DNA of 64,000 bases from Blastomussa wellsi. Lineage: Eukaryota; Cnidaria; Anthozoa; Scleractinia; Plerogyridae. Positions 10,798 to 24,155 of the stretch are shown one piece after another. The DNA is taken from positions 1,265,315 to 1,329,314 of the forward strand of contig OX393569.1 of assembly GCA_947652115.1 (NCBI GenBank). Direction: 5' to 3'. The notes under the pieces are model-generated. The model was not told where the DNA came from and made no database searches. It saw nothing but the letters and a program-made list of their open reading frames with translations. How positions within the stretch are numbered: position 1 is the first letter of the stretch; each line of letters begins with the position of its first letter. A program made the position numbers and the translations under genes.

Positions 10798-13700
10798 ATG
10801 AAACGTTCCCAACCAGAAACGTCGGGGGTACCTCCGGCGAAAAAGCAGGTTCTAACGAAGATGATTCCTCCGGTAAACATTGGTTCTGTTTCAACTGAGG
10901 TGAGCTGATTTTACAGTTGTTGTCGCCATATTTTGTCATATAATAGAAGTGCCTTTTATCTGTAGCTGAGATCTCCTTGAGGATATATTTCAACGCTAGT
11001 TGGCTACTTGCGTAGCAGCTTATAAATAGACCGAAGTACACTTAATTAAAGTAGTTTTGAGAATGGTTTTGAATAATTGAAACCGAAATATTGCTGTTTG
11101 AACGACACTGTGGAGGGCCATTTCTGAAGGTGGGTCAGATAGTTTGTTGCTCGTCTGGCTCGGCAGCGGATGTAAGAACGAGAATAACATGATGGTTCGT
11201 CTGGCTTGTTTGAGTAGCGCTTAATTGCAGGAATGGCTCCGGGCTCGGAATGCACTGGGAACGAGTTTGGTTAGCTAAATTAGACTACAAAATCACCCTG
11301 GTTAGCCTATTATAACAATGCGGTTAGCCTACTAAGCAATCCGGTTAGCCTACTGAGCACTCAATCTCAATCTCAAATCTTTATTTAAACACGGTTAAAA
11401 AATTCATCAGGTTTGTTACATATAAAATTAAACTACAAACAATATTTATAATAGTAAATACATATCTAAAAAGTCTCTTAGAAATACTGCGGTTAGCCTA
11501 TTAAGCAATCCGGTTAGCCTACTTTTGCATTCCGGTTAGCCTACTGAGCACTGCGGTTATGCGGTTAGCTCTCAAGAATGCTAAGGGTAACACGATAAAA
11601 TCTTAAAATTTTCGGTGTTCGGCAGCCGGGCCTCGGTAGTGTAGTGGTTAGTAGGAATAGCTCGTGTTCTGAGTGTCCCGAGATTGGTTCCACCTCTGTG
11701 CTTTTATAATTGACTTTGTTTTTTCTCTTTATTAGACGAAAAAATCAAAGTCTAAAAAAATCTAAGTGACCCGGAGCCATTCCTGCATTTAACGCCATGT
11801 GCTTGTTTGGCTTGGTAGTGGATGTTGAGTCTTAATGTCTGCATGCGATCCCAGTGAACCATGCCATCAGGCTGGAGCTTATCCCAGTTGCTGCAGCATG
11901 AAGTGACGAGGAGTACTTCTACTCCCCACTGGATGGCGAGTGCTCCCAACTTTTAGCTTACAACCTTGAACATACAGGAGTAATTTAATGTACAAGGAAT
12001 AAAAAGTTCTTATAATGACATGTGGTACTTCTACACAGGATGAAATGAACCTGAAGGTTTTGCAGTTCCAAAATAAGAAATTAGGAGAGAGATTAGAAGA
12101 ATTAAAGATAGAGGAAGAGAAATTAAAAGAACAAGTGGATGAAGTGAAGAAGCAGAGAGAATCTGATCTGGAGATCATCTCTGTCATCAACAGACATTGG
12201 ATGCAGGTGCAATTAAGGGCTAAGGGAATGGCAAAATTATACATTCAGTTATATTTTTTGGCAGAATTACTTGGCTATAAGCTGGACTCCCAAATCTTGT
12301 TGAAATTTCACCAGTTCTCAGTTTAACTCGGTTACTCAACTTCCCGAGTGTGTTTTGCTGTCTTCTTTGGTACTTGTGTTGTGAACAGTTTGCCATTAAT
12401 TTTCTTGAATTAAACTGACTTTTAATTAGTGGCTGAGTAAGGGTTTAGGTCTGGTCGCTGACAAAACAAACAAAAAAGTCTGTGGAGAGCAAGAATCACC
12501 CACGCTACTGTACATGTATGTGCCTGTGAATACTTCATGTAAATTCTTTGATTAAATGTATGATGCTCCACCTCACGCAAATGTCACGGGATGCCCAGCT
12601 AAGTGCTTGAGGCTGCCCCACACCATGTTAGTCAGAAAACAGCTGACCAGCATTCACTCAAGGTTAACTTTGCCCAAATTACAGCAACAGCAATTATTTC
12701 ACTCGCATTTGTTGGATATATTGTCTGATTTTTGTTTTCTATTACAGCTTGATGAAGACATCAAGACAATACTACAGAGATATGAAGGTATTGTGGAGGA
12801 GGATTCGGAGCAGACATCCAATGAGGCTACACTTTCGTACTTAGACTATCTGGCCAATTTAGGCTCGGAACAAGTCCGCGAAGAGGTAGCAAAGAGATCT
12901 GCTGCTACTAAAGAATACACAAGAAAGCTGTTGCACTATGTGGAAATGTCTGGGCCTTACTCATCCCCAGCTGTGAAAGAGAAGCCAGTGGATGAGATTC
13001 AAGCTGAAGATGAACAAAGTAAAGGTACATGATTGTATGGATGGTTACTCAACAAGACATTACATGTATGCCAGTGTGGTTGTGTTAGTTTTATTTTTTT
13101 TTTATTTAATAAAGAGTATTCTTGTTGACAAGTTGTGCCTACAGTGTACACTGTGCAATGTATATTCATTTCTCAGCTTTCTCATTATGGACACCTCTGT
13201 AAGATGGATACCAATAAGACATTCAACTTGTGTTGGCCCCTGTGAGCCTTTGGTCATTTTGATGCATCTAAACTCTTTATAATTATAATTATCAGATATT
13301 ATTATTATTGGTCAGACACCTACAGTGTATCTACGATGGGCAGCTTGTGTGGGTTCCTCTGATGTCCATCTTAGAAAGAGTTACCACCTCTCATCTTGTT
13401 TCTTGGCATTGTGCATCCGGTTTCTCTTGAGTCATGGCCAGTTTATCTCAAAAAGGCATGTCTGGTTTCTCTTGAGAATCATTAATTCACTGTTCAGTAT
13501 AGAATAATGGCATCACCCACATTTGACTGTTATTGCTTGGTGTGCAGAAGGTCAAGGGATTAATTCCTGTTTTATAATCAGACTCTTGTTATTGTTTGTC
13601 ATAACATTTTATTTCAAAAATACAGATCAGGAAGGCGAACAGGAAGCAGTTCCAAAACCAAGTTCCACGGAACAACCACAATATGACTTGGAAGCTGACA

Positions 13701-16700
13701 ACAAACAGTTGAGAGAGTTGGTCACCTCCCTTCATCAAAAACAGCAGACCACTTCACTAGAGGTATTCACCGTTAGATGCAATATTTCCAATAAAGAAAG
13801 TGATTTACATTGTACCTCTAGGCAGTGTATACATGTAAAACACATCTCCATTATTTACAATGGTATTGTTCATGCGTGCTTTGGATCAAGAGGTCTGGGT
13901 TTGGACCCTGAACTTGGTGACTCTTCTGTGTGTCACAGTGTAGTTACCCTGTCCACACTGGAACCTTGACTGTTCCATCAAAAGTCCAGCTCAGCTGTCA
14001 TTAGGCCACCATGTATCCAACAGGGTGGTGACAAGAGGTGAAAATGATATCCCCAGATGCTAGAGGCTGCTGAATCTGGGTACCAGTATGATGGGTCAGT
14101 CATTCACTTGGTTCGAATGCAAACTTTGCCTCTGCATACTGCTTGAGTGATTTTGTGTTCTTGGGCTAAGACTCTCTATTTTTCCCAATTTTCAGTTTTC
14201 AGAAATTCGAGATAAATATGCCTTGGCTCAAAAAGAGATTGCTCAGCTAAATACCCAGTTGCAAGATGCCACATATGAACTTCAAAAGGCTAATCACAGG
14301 GTAGAAAATCTGGTGAAAAGACTTAATGAACTGGAAGAGATGAATAAGAGACTGCGTGAAGGGAACACGGGTGAAACAGGGGAGTGTGAGCCTGCTCAGG
14401 TAAGTAAGCAAGATTTTTATTGAGTTATTATTTTTGTAGACATTTCTTTAATGAGTATTTAAAAATGCTTGTATTGAAATGTTAGAATAAATAAAAATAA
14501 ACAACAGGAACTACATAAATATCTTGAACACTACAAATTATATGATACAATGTCAGGCTGTTTACAATACGCTACGTTGTGTACAATAATTATATTACTA
14601 ATTATTACTTACAATACTTTCCTCATTACTAACTATAATATTTACTAATTAAACAAGTTTACTCAACATAAAAACACACACAAAGACACAAAAGAAACCA
14701 AATAAAATGTACTACTGATGACGCTAGTAATATAAATATAAAATCCATCTTTTTTTTACTGCTAAAGTATGTACATGTACATGTCGTTTCCTTATGAGTA
14801 GTTTGTAACCATTTACAAACAATCTTGAAATTACAAGTAGGAATTGCATTTGGGAAATCCAGTTGGCAATGATGTGTTCCTTTTGAAGTTTTGCCAATGA
14901 AAGAACCTGACATTTTGGTCAGACTGCAAAATTTGACATGAATGACTAGTACGTACGAGTAATTGCATGTTTTCCATGACTGTAAACCATGCCACCATTA
15001 ATTTTTTGACCAATACACATTCAAACTTATCTTTTTACTGTGTAGAAGGATGAGGTGTCAACTGAGCTGGAGCACCTACGAGCTTTAGCAAAGACGCGAC
15101 TTGAAGAATTGTTAACCCTGAAGGATAATTGCATCACAAGTCGAGAGGAACTGGGAAAACTGAAGTTGGAAGTTAGTATAAGTCATGCCACTTGGTGTTA
15201 TGGATAAAAAATAGCAACAGTCAAGCATTGCTCAACCAATTGTAAAAATAATTCTTTTTTTATAGATGAGCCATATACCTGAGAGTGCTGTGCTTCAATC
15301 AGCCCCATACAAATGTTTGCAGTCACAATTTTCAGTTCTATATGGAGAGGTTACACAGGTAGGTATGGTTACTGTTAAAATAAATACATCCTTGTTGTCG
15401 CCGTCGCCACCTACACAGACTGTATTCCACCTGGAGAGGGGGGAAGGGCTGGCCGCAGTGGAGGGTCACATATCCCAGACACCAAACTTCCATGCACACG
15501 AGGTAGCTAACCTTTTAATTAGGATTTGATGGATATTATGGTATTTTATTTTCTTAAGCTCCGTCAACAACTTGATGACACCCGGCGTGTTCTCAGCACG
15601 ACTAAAACACAGCACGTTCTACAACTGGAACAAGTAGAGGTACATTTGATTCAAGTAGTGATGGTGTTTATACATGTACATGTAGTTGAATGCTGATTGA
15701 ACTTTTCGTTGTATCAGGATTGAAAAGCACGTCTTTACACAATTGGCACCATCAGTGCTTACTGTCAGAGGTTAGAAACACTGAAATTTCAAACCATCAA
15801 CCCTAAAAGTCACCACAATTTCACTGGGAGAATTTTGGTACATGTACTGTTAGTAATCAAAAACATGTCACATATCGGTTGATTGGTATACACTTAAAGT
15901 GGTTGAACACAGAAGTTCAAGTGTCTGTGAGTGCTACACTGAGCTGAGCTGTGAAAAATACATCCACATATGCCATTAATTTGTCATTGTTTAATTTCCA
16001 TTTTAGTCAAACAATGTCACGATACAGAAGAAGTACAAAGCTGAAGTCAGTGAACTCCATGATGCATTGCTACAAGTGAAGAGAGACTATGACTTGCTGA
16101 GAATGGAGTTTGAACAAAACCTCAAGGCAAATGAACAGACAGGTATCATTCAGTTACTCGTTTATCAAGCTTGTTATGGAAAAACAATTCTGCTAGTCAG
16201 ACAAATCTGGGATGTTTGCATGGCCAAAATCATTGTTGTGGCAGAGGAACTAGGTACTCTGTACTGCAGGCATCACGACCGACAAGAAAATTTCACCCTA
16301 GTGTATGTGTACACACATGCCAACAATTGCCTGGAATTATTCCATCCTGAACATCCACGGCTCCATCTATGTACTAATTAGCCTAAGGCATCTGTTTCCA
16401 TCATCGTTTCTGTGTTTTCGCTTGCCCCAGTCTCCCCAGACATGGGATCCACATTTTCAATTGATGTTCCCTACACTGTTCAAAAAATGATTAACTACTG
16501 TGTAACAATGAACAGAAAAATTTCATAGGCATTTTAAACTGCTTATTCTACACAGGCCCTATGACAAAAGAGATGAGCCACATGTTGAACAGTTTGCAGG
16601 TAATAGATGTGTTTGTTGGTAATCACTGACAGGGATAGACAAGAAGGACCGTCCTGGCCATGAACAGATTGAGTTGTCTTACACGAAGGGGGTCGGCAGC

Positions 16701-19700
16701 CACTGAAAGGGCTACCCCTCAAGGCTAAAATGATTCCCACACTGTGTAATACAACTCAATCTGTTCATGGTGAGGAAGGTCCCTCTCGTCTATCCCAGGT
16801 TTCAGTGACATCCCGTTTTTGCTGTTCAAATATCTGTTAGGATTTGGTTTTTGTAAGAGAGGATTAACAGTTGTTTGTTTTAAAGCAAGATTAAGTTGCA
16901 AGTTTTTGTAAAGCAAGTTTATTATGCCTTGTCAAGTGTTTTTTCTCGAATTTGTGCAACAAACTTGCAAACTTGTCATGAACGAAATATTGCACAGTTT
17001 AATGCTTTCTGATAATAAACTTGTTTCTGTTTACCCTCAATTGTTCTGAAAATAAGACTTGATTCTACTTTGTGTAGTGATTGCTGCTATGTCAACAAAA
17101 ATTTCAAGGGAAGTTCAATGATAAGTTGCCTTGTTATGTAATAGTGCTCTAGACAAAAATAATAATAACTGATTATGTTTTATAGAGTCACAGCCAACAA
17201 CTAAAGGTCGAAGTGTCGAGATACAAGAGAAAATTCAGTGAGGCCCAGGTTCAAGTTGTCAAGGTAACCACACTAGTCAGAGCCCCTTTAATGAATGTGA
17301 CTGTTTTCTGGCAACAGTACTTGCTGCTTCCATTGTTTTGATTATTAGTCGGTTTGATTGTCACTCATTTGAAAAAATATTTAGCGTACATTTTTCATAT
17401 ATTCGTCATTTGTAATCCAACTCCATGTTCTCCATCCTTTTTGGTTTAGTATCACCTGTTTTGTGTTTCTCTTTCTTGGTAAACTATTATTTCACCCAAA
17501 AATAGCTCAAAATATCGTGACATGGCTCCTTTCATTTGTGTTAGCTTACTGAAGAACTTAAGAATGCCCAGGAATCAGACAAGAAGACAGCGTCAATTGA
17601 AGAAGAAGATAGCCAACAAGAAAGTCAGTCAGAGAAAGACGAGCCAGAAGCAAAGGCGTCAAGAATAGAGGAAGAAGGAGAGATAGAGGAGGGTGAAGAA
17701 ACAGCGTCAACCAGTAAATCCAGTGACATGGAGCTCAAGGAACTACGAGCAAGTTTGAAGTGAGTGCTGTGTACATTCAATAAATCAACCTCATTTTTCC
17801 CTTGGTCTATTTAACAAATGGATTCCTTGTATCCGTGCTTCTGTTCAGTAATAGATCACTGATGACGTCAAAATGTGGTAAGAACAAAAAAGTGGCACAC
17901 GAGGCAATAGACAAGTTTGTCACTGATGTTCTTACCGCATTTTGACATCTTCTGTGATGTATTACTAAACAGGCGCACGGCAACATGGAATCTATATGTT
18001 TTATACAATAAGGAAACAAAATTTAATTAGACTCGTGTCCTTCAATAGATCATTGGTGGGAACTAATCAAAATGCGAGCATAATTGGGCTTATTATAAAC
18101 CTTTGTAGACCGTGGAAATAACGTCATAAAGTCTTCAAAACTCAAGTGGAACTGCAAGCTGTTAGGCGATTGGTTTCACTGCACAGTTTTGGGCATTTTA
18201 TGGCGTCATTTCTATCGTGTAAAAGACAGGGGTTTCAAAACAAGGCGGTGGCTGCCTGAGTTCTACCAGCTACTTGACTATTATGGCACCAGCTACTCTG
18301 GTCATAGCAATTAGCTTGTGACCAAAAACGTCACTTATAACAGTCGCCTACTCTTCCAGTTGATGACACCTACTTCAAAACATTTTGAAATCCCTGAAAG
18401 AGTATACAAAAGATTTTTTGAAAATTGCCAAGAAAATTGATCAAAATTGGGTTATGGAAACTGAAAAAGGGCATGGGAAATGTCGCGGAAAAGTCACTTC
18501 AAGAGCACAAAAGAGCTCGAGGCCTCTTAATTGGGTCAGCAAAGAACGCCTTTTAATATGACAAAACACTTATTGGCTGATATGGAGGACCAGGCAGGAA
18601 ATCTTTGCTTTTGATCGTGCACCCTGCTAGAAATTGAATGATTCAAACCTAAACTCAGGTCTACACATAACAGTCGGGCATTGGACAATGGCTGACCAAA
18701 ATTTGCCAATGTCCGTTGTGATCCAGTGCTATCCAGACTGTTGTCAGACAGAATGTCTGGAGAAGTTTTTAAAGTGCACCTAACCCCAAAAATTATTTTT
18801 CGCCAAAATAAACCTTTGCACCAGTTCGAAACGCATTACACCTTTCCTTTATCCGTGTTACCAAATGCTGGCTTTGCATACATGTTTACAAAGACTTGAT
18901 TCGATGTAAATCAGTTTGTGATTTTTGGAATACACCCACGCCCCTTCAGCGGTCGTGGAACAAATGGCGCACAGTTTTTCTTAACTTTTGAATGCTATAA
19001 ATAGTCATCATTTGTTAAAAAGGAGAAACGAAAGGTGTTATGCGTTTCGAACTGGTACAAAGCTTTATTTTTATAGCGAAAAATAATTTTTGGGATTACC
19101 GGTAAGTGTACTTTTGCCTTTTCCTATGCAAACGCGAGTGTTTTGCGTTGACATCGCGTTATCAAGCCTGACGTCCGACCTCACTCCAGTTTTGAGAGAT
19201 CAAAATGGTGACTTACTCGGACACATGTCAGCCCTGAAACTTATGTGAGTTATTACTGTTGTTTTTGTTTGCAGAAAATCCCAAGAATCTCAGAAGGAGA
19301 TGAAACTTGTGTTAGACGTCTACAAAGGAGCTGCAAAGGATCTCAGAGATAAAGTGGTGGTAATCTTTTTAGTTTTCAATTTGTTTTGTTACAGAAAATA
19401 CCTCCACCACACTTGTAGTCTCCTTCGCAGCCGTTTCTTGGGGTGTCACGCAAGGAACGTTGCGTGACATCCCAAAAACAGCTGCGAAGGAGACTACCGC
19501 ACTTGGGATTTCCGGATCAATCATCTTTTCTTGGAAAACCCGCACCCAACCAACCTCTAGCCTGCGTAGCTGGCGGGATTCGCGGCGAAGTGCTTTTGTT
19601 TTTGGGAGGCCGTCGTCGGAGCGGCAAAGCCGCCCTCGCGCGGCTTCGCCCCTTGACCTCGTGGGCTTCGCCCGCGAATGCTGAGTGAGTAGCTCGCACC

Positions 19701-22700
19701 CTCAAATCCCGCCGGCTACGCAGGCTAACCAACCTCCAACGGATGTTTCTACACTGACGTCACAAGTCACTGAGAAATAATTGCTAGGGGTAGGGTGGGT
19801 ACTGGTATTTCCAGGAACGATCATTGATCCGAATTTCCAGTGACCAGTGGCCCCAAACTCCCATTGGGTGAATATTTTCTGTGAGATGTCATTTAATACT
19901 CGCCCTGATTTTTTAAATTTTTTAGCTTCTGTCAGAGGAGAAACGCCTTAAACAGCAGATAGAGGAACAAAAGAGTCGCATAGAGAACCTCGAGAAAGAA
20001 TTAGAAAAGCACAAAGGAGCGCTGGCTGACGAAGAGGCTATACGAAGGCTAAAGATGGCAGAGGAAACCATCGAGCAACTGCAGAAAAACCTAGCTGCAA
20101 CGAAGCAGGTGACAGTTTGTCTGGAAAATGTTGTGGGATTTTGTCCAAGGCCAAATGAACCGAACTTGAACTTGCTAATGAACTTGCTAATTATTCGTGG
20201 GAATAACATGATGTACTTGTCTTACAGTTCACGTGTATTGTACGGCGCAAGTCTCTCTTTTCATTTAGTTTGTCGAGAAAGAAACGAAAAGAAAAGCGAA
20301 AGGTAAAAAATACCCCGTGATATAGAGGGAAAACTGGTTGGCTCGATTTCTGTCGTTCTTTTGCACCCGGTCTCCTTTCCTGTCCAAGAAGAGGTACAAG
20401 GGATTTCTCGACCGTGTGCTTTTTTGGCGGTGGAGTGTTTTATTTTTAGTTTGGCTGCTCAGTCGTCCTTTCCAAACTGACTAGAGTAGTTCGGGCTCAT
20501 TTTCCCGAATAGCGGCTGGTAATGGAGCTTGTCGAAAACTGGGGTGAGACTTCTCTCACTCATTTGTCGTTAGCTTGTTTTATAACTCGTTTCTTGCTGG
20601 ACGCACTGAGAGAAACAGGGTCTTCGTTATGGTCTTGTTCATGTGTTCATGTGTTCATTTCAGGAGGAAGATGCCGTGTTAGCGGAAATGGAATTTACAG
20701 GTCAGGCGTTTGAGGAGATGCAGGAACAAAACGTCCGTCTGCTGCAGCAGTTACGAGAAAAAGATGATGCTAACCTCAAGCTTATGTCTGAGGTGAGAAA
20801 AAGATTTCCGATTTCTTGCTCTTGCGTGAAATCCTGTTGTCGGCAGTGCGAGATACTGTCCGCATCGATTTTTTTTTCTGATCACTCTTCTAGTCTGCAA
20901 CTGCTAATTTGTTTTGTTGTACCTTGGCACAGCGCATCAAAGGGACTCAGATTCAGAAACAGATCAGAGAGGAAATGGACGTGCTGGCAGATCACGTGAC
21001 TTCCCTGAACACGCACCGGGAAACTCAGACCCAGCTGGTGAAGAAACTGGAGGAGAGAGAAAAAGCGCTGCAGAATGCAGTGGTACGGAATGGATTCCTC
21101 TTAGTTACTGCATTTTTCGAATGAGTGTCGTAAAACCAACTGAAAACCAAAGTAATCAAACTGGCCAATCAGAGGGACGCAGTCAATCCAGTCAACCAAT
21201 CAAAACTCGAAGCGAATGCAAGTGACCCGTGTGTAGCGCGGGAAAACACGCGCGTCGCCGTAGTCAGTTCTACCAGCCAGTAATAAAAACTCTGTAAATA
21301 ACTTATGTGATAATTAACGATAACGCAAAACTATTTACAAGGAACGGTTCTGGTGATGCAATCATAAAAATGAAAAGCAAAATATAATCCACAGAATATG
21401 CAGAGAAAGGCTTGAAATTGGTCTTGAAAAGAATTACAAGGAGTACCAAAACATGTCGCTTCATGTTAGAACATTGGGTGTGATGTTGAAAAATGCCCTT
21501 TATCATTTCTTGTTGTTTCTTGTTTGTCTAACGTTGTTTCTTTTTGCTCACTGATTGCAGACATCACTTGAGAAAGAACTCAATTTAAGGCAACAAGCGA
21601 TGGATTTACATAAACGAAAGGTCAGTTTACCACAGTTAAGCAGCTTGCAGTGTCAAAACAGTCCGCACCACCACCACCCACCGCCAGGTCGTGGTCGCCA
21701 GGTCGTTGATGTGATCATCTCGTTATTAGGGCCAAAACAACCGCAGTTGATTTCTCCTTTAATTGAGACCAAGATGTTATGGTTTTTCCCTTTCTGGATT
21801 GTGCAGCAAAAATTCTGCATGAAGGAGAGTCTTGTCCGGCAATCAGAGCAAAGGTGTTGTTTAATCAGCCAATCAGAAGTGAATTTAAACCTCTCGTTAC
21901 TTGGCAACCAAAAATTTCCCGCGCTTGAGACCTTGTTTCACGTTCTTTTGCGCCATGAACCAGTTTCGTGCTTGGCACTGGATTTATTTTCCTTTGTTTT
22001 TCCCCTCTCTTTGGCACCGTTTACACCATACATAGTTTTTCTAAGAAATCTTGTGTAATATTGAAAGAATATATTTATCCTCAAAACTCAAATGTCGTTT
22101 CTATGTGAGCGGTTGGTTTGAATTTTATCCCCAATGTTCTTGTTTCAGGCAATAGATAGTGCACAGGCAGCCCAGGATATGAAAATCCGCTTTGACTCGT
22201 TTCAACAACAATTTCAAGAGGTACGACCAGCCAGTAAGACACTTCCTCTCTAGAACCTTTATTTTCATTCGCTAGTTATAAACACCACTTCTGTGATTTT
22301 CTTTGGCTAGGTAGATTGTTATAAACTGTATTATATTGCTTAAAGAACCAATGGCTTGACTCGTTCCGAGAGGTAGTGTGCGATCCTGTTCACATTGCGC
22401 AGACAGGGATACCACTTTCTACCTCTTGTTTCTTGAAACAGTTCAAAGGCTTGTGCGTTCGCTATCAGTCTCAATCTTCCCCATTCCTAACCGTCCTCGT
22501 TCCTTCGTGGTTTAATAGTGACTCTGTGGTTTTCTTGTCTTAATATTTTGCCGTTTTTGTGTTAACACCCAGGCACAAGAGAGTCTGTCAGAGCAAACGC
22601 GAGCATCTGAAGAAGAAGCTTTCAAGTCTCGTAGAGTTCAGGTACAACTGACACGTCCGGTTCTTTGTTGTTTAAAATATTTTTTGTCTGCGTCTGTTTT

Positions 22701-23464
22701 TTTTTCGTAATCGTAATTTCTGGTCATCATGTAACCTGTTTCAGAAGTGTCGTCAATTTTTTTCTCTTCCCATTCTTCGCGCCTCCCTTTCAACTATCCG
22801 ATGGCATTTCCACAGCCACCGCGCACTGATTTATCTTAACTTTTAGGAGGAATGCGCAAGTCTCAAGCGCAGACTGGAGAAGGAGAAGAAGAATGTGTTA
22901 TATGGGGCAGCAGATGAAATTCTTTTGGAAGAAATCAAACAGTACAAGGTAAATTTGCAGCGATTTTCACTGAGTGTCGAAAGTAACTCGCGCTTGCTAC
23001 AACGCTGTGTGATTGACTAATCATTACAGCACCGCGCTGCTTTTTTGTGGTCTACATACCTAGTAACAAAAAATGTTTGTTTTGTTTCAAGTTCTCTTTT
23101 GCCTCGGAATCAAAACAAGTCTAAGCGAGAAGCCATTCATATGAAAATGTGCTTTACCTGCATCTTCATTCCCATGCAAAACAAGCTTATTTCCATATGA
23201 ATAGTTTCGACTCGTTTTGAACCTGAGGGACAGGGCAACTCGGAAATGTCCTATTTGTGGTGAAATGTGGCTTTCTTTTCATTAATTCAGGCGAAGTTGA
23301 CGTGCCCATGCTGCAACACCCGTAAGAAAGACGCCATCTTGACCAAATGCTTTCACGTGTTCTGTTTTGAATGTCTGAAGACAAGATACGACACGAGGCA
23401 GAGAAAATGCCCCAAGTGTAACGCAACGTTCGGCAACAATGACTTCCACAGGATTTACCTTTAG
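10798..23464 (+). CDS. RNF20: BRE1-type E3 ubiquitin-protein ligase (RNF20/RNF40 orthologue)
   Basis: Twenty-one exons with intact phases give 894 aa (human RNF20 975): 10798-10899, 12039-12206, 12748-13024, 13626-13762, 14196-14399, 15046-15171, 15266-15358, 15559-15639, 16007-16142, 16556-16599, 17186-17263, 17545-17759, 19275-19359, 19926-20108, 20664-20792, 20933-21082, 21561-21620, 22149-22220, 22573-22641, 22847-22948 and 23291-23464. The protein is almost entirely coiled coil, with family signatures [34 protein letters not shown] and [13 protein letters not shown]. It ends in a C3HC4 RING from about residue 842 ([20 protein letters not shown], then CFEC and CPKC) and closes with NDFHRIYL. 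The family monoubiquitinates histone H2B (K120 in human) with RAD6/UBE2A, coupling to transcription elongation and H3K4/K79 methylation. One copy is seen; it predates the vertebrate RNF20/RNF40 split, so the symbol is nominal. An acidic Glu-rich insert occurs in exon 12. Confidence 0.96.
11285..11570. repeat. Interrupted minisatellite (CGGTTAGCCTACT) split by a LINE 3' tail
   Basis: About six copies of a ~22-bp unit containing GCGGTTAGCCTACT lie at 11285-11362 and 11490-11570. Between them is 'ctcaatctcaatctcaaatc' followed by 'tttatttaaacacggttaaa', which is the reverse complement of a LINE 3' end (A-rich end plus a simple-repeat tail). The retroelement fragment appears to have landed in the array. 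Located in RNF20 intron 1. Confidence 0.55.
11628..11702 (+). repeat. tRNA-like sequence (SINE head or tRNA pseudogene)
   Basis: 'cctcggtagtgtagtggtta' gives a good A box and resembles tRNA-Asp/Gly/Glu 5' halves. The B box (GATTGGTTCCA) is degenerate and the acceptor stem does not pair convincingly. A SINE head or pseudogene is more likely than a working tRNA. Confidence 0.5.
16612..16812. mobile_element. Fold-back MITE in RNF20 intron 10
   Basis: Arms of about 65 nt: the left arm contains 'gggatagacaagaaggaccg' and 'catgaacagattgagttgt'; the right arm is its near-complement with 'acaactcaatctgttcatg' and 'gtctatccc'. The spacer is about 60 nt. There is no coding potential. Confidence 0.75.
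17815..17998. mobile_element. Fold-back MITE in RNF20 intron 12
   Basis: The left arm 'cagtaatagatcactgatga' with 'cgtcaaaatgtggtaagaac' pairs with the right arm 'gttcttaccgcattttgaca' with 'tctgtgatgtattactaaac'. Arms are about 65-70 nt and diverged. Confidence 0.7.
18670..19240. mobile_element. Nested pair: outer element split by an inner fold-back MITE
   Basis: Inner element about 18771-19115: arms of roughly 75-80 nt, 'gtgcacctaaccccaaaaat' on the left and the reverse complement 'atttttgggattaccggtaa' on the right, both continuing through 'ccagttcgaaacgcat'. A solo relative of one arm sits at 34400-34513. Flanking it, 'gggcattggacaatggctga' on the left and 'ccgacctcactccagttttg' through 'cggacacatgt' on the right match the two halves of the element at 38505-38705, so the inner element appears inserted in a copy of that family. 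Confidence 0.6.
19416..19496. mobile_element. 81-bp palindromic MITE (TAGTCTCCTTCGCAGC) with 9-bp TSD
   Basis: It begins TAGTCTCCTTCGCAGC and ends with the reverse complement GCTGCGAAGGAGACTA. The whole element folds back on itself around 'aaggaacgtt'. Flanks CCACACTTG (19407-19415) and CCGCACTTG (19497-19505) match at 8 of 9 positions. Same family as 61292-61359. Confidence 0.85.
19558..19727. mobile_element. MITE (TAGCCTGCGTAGC termini) with perfect 9-bp TSD
   Basis: It begins TAGCCTGCGTAGCTGGCGGG and ends CCCGCCGGCTACGCAGGCTA. ACCAACCTC directly flanks both sides (19549-19557 and 19728-19736). It is GC-rich compared with the surrounding intron. A second family member is at 45894-46075. 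The 9-bp duplication points to a Mutator-like transposase as mobiliser (inference). Confidence 0.9.
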
Positions 23465-23673
23465 TAAAGAAAGCTAAAAAATCATCGAAACCTCTGCGTC
23501 ACGCAACTCTTCACGCCACCAAGTAGAATCGTCGCGTGACTCAAATAATAGCCTGCTGGCTATAGAAAGAAAGGAATGGAGAAAATGGATGATTATTTTG
23601 TAATGGAGAAACTTTACGAACATATTCAACAATGTTCATGTCATTTCGCTAATGTGAAAGTGCTATTTCGAAC

Positions 23674-23679
23674 AATAAA
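23674..23679 (+). terminator. Candidate RNF20 polyadenylation signal (AATAAA)
   Basis: AATAAA 210 nt after the stop codon, followed within 30 nt by GT-rich sequence. Confidence 0.6.
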
Positions 23680-24155
23680 TGTTAGGTGATGAGGATGTGT
23701 CACGTTCCTAGGCAACACCACTGACTTCATGACAACTGCGGGCTTAGTCTTTCAGATAGTTTGTAAATAGATGTATTTGTTCCAAATTAAATAGCTCGTA
23801 AGCAAACTCGTTCCTAAGGTCTCTCAAGGTGGTGCGGAAGCAAGGAAGACCCTGGAAAGGCTGTTGGCGAGAAAACGGAGAGGATGTAATTCCTTTCCTT
23901 TTTGTCGCAGTCCTTAAATTTTATTCAGAAATCCTTGAATACCTGAGACTAAAGGTCACTGAGGGGACGAGAGAAATATTTTCCCATCTGCGGCAGCAAC
24001 AGAGAAAGTTTTTTTTACGTCTACGTCTAGCTACTTTATTAACTTTCACGATTCGTCCCGGGAGCCCACGATCATTCAGCGTACTAGTTCTGTAATTTGC
24101 AGCCAATCAGATTGGATATATTTGACAATGACCCCGTGAATCGTGGACTTCCGGC

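Noticed and set aside
11628..11702. Working tRNA gene
   Set aside because: A box is good but the B box is degenerate and the acceptor stem does not pair; treated as a SINE head or pseudogene. The tRNA-like stretches at 5205, 29205 and 63190 were rejected as tRNAs for the same reasons.
13880..14180. Further SINE copy in RNF20 intron 4
   Set aside because: Only short matches ('gtgttcttgggctaa', 'gggtttggaccctgaa'); too diverged to assign.
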